Of a DNA stretch of 14,507 nt, positions 14,474 to 14,507 are shown one piece after another. The stretch lies in the NCBI GenBank assembly GCA_012727685.1, contig JAAYGO010000017.1:1-14507 (forward strand), given 5' to 3'. A model generated the notes under the pieces. It had not been told where the DNA came from, did not search any database, and was given only the letters and a program-made list of their open reading frames with translations. The number at the start of each line of letters is the position of its first letter. The first letter of the stretch is position 1. Source of the stretch: Bacillota bacterium (GTDB lineage Bacteria; Bacillota; Dethiobacteria; DTU022). Position numbers and translations under genes: made by a program.

Positions 14474-14494
14474 CCAAAAACTTAACGTTTTTGG
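14474..14494. repeat. Inverted repeat CCAAAAAC-TTAAC-GTTTTTGG at the window edge
   Basis: Two perfect 8-base arms surround a 5-base loop, 120 bases upstream of the hydantoinase-type gene. No T-run follows on either strand. It could be a terminator remnant of a gene beyond the window or an operator; the data do not decide. Confidence 0.4.
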
Positions 14495-14507
14495 TTGTCA
14501 GTAACAC

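Noticed and set aside
14420..14475. A promoter for the hydantoinase-type gene (TTTGCA with TACATT on the minus strand)
   Set aside because: Both boxes match only four of six positions with an 18-base spacer; no sigma-54 type GG/GC element was found either.

Overview
The window looks like part of an anaerobic Bacillota (Clostridia/Peptococcaceae-like) chromosome. The clues are strong purine-rich ribosome binding sites with frequent TTG and GTG starts, housekeeping-type sigma-A promoters, an ECF-type S-component-like membrane protein, a Rex-like operator, and an F-type ATP synthase operon in the order b-delta-alpha-gamma-beta-epsilon. Genus cannot be read from the sequence; this placement is inference.

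Region 1 (1-4909, + strand) is the 3' part of an ATP synthase operon: the tail of atpF, then atpH, atpA, atpG, atpD and atpC. The genes are tightly packed, with TGATG overlaps at atpF/atpH and atpD/atpC. The start codons of atpA (TTG), atpG (TTG) and atpD (GTG) are non-ATG and need care. All visible subunits keep their catalytic motifs.

Region 2 (4910-6742, - strand) holds a 62-residue CxxC/CxxC putative zinc protein that converges on atpC, and a two-gene unit encoding a split UxaA-type lyase/dehydratase: a small SAF-domain subunit followed by a large subunit. Altronate or galactarate dehydratase and sulfolactate sulfo-lyase (SuyAB) share this architecture, so the substrate is open.

Region 3 (6743-7590) is a 341-bp divergent control region with two good back-to-back sigma-A promoters. 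The rightward one is followed by an 18-bp palindrome matching the Rex (NADH/NAD+ sensor) operator consensus. It drives a six-helix, ECF S-component-like membrane protein that ends in a clear intrinsic terminator.

Region 4 (7591-9961, +) has a non-coding leader and an orphan hybrid histidine kinase: six membrane helices, PAS, HisKA, HATPase and a C-terminal receiver. A very stable hairpin separates it from the convergent genes that follow.

Region 5 (10106-11867, -) is a two-gene operon of a PlsY-type glycerol-3-phosphate acyltransferase paralogue and a membrane-anchored family 2 glycosyltransferase with 17-bp overlap, probably acting on membrane lipids or isoprenoids.

Region 6 (12044-14353, -) encodes a hydantoinase B/acetone carboxylase alpha-like protein fused at its C-terminus to an acetone carboxylase gamma-like zinc domain. 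The partner ATPase-like (HyuA/beta) subunit is not in the window.

No tRNA, rRNA, CRISPR array, insertion sequence or phage gene was seen. The most interesting signals are the Rex-like operator on the transporter-like gene, the alpha-gamma fusion with a relic TGATG-like junction, and the atypical PlsY/glycosyltransferase pair.
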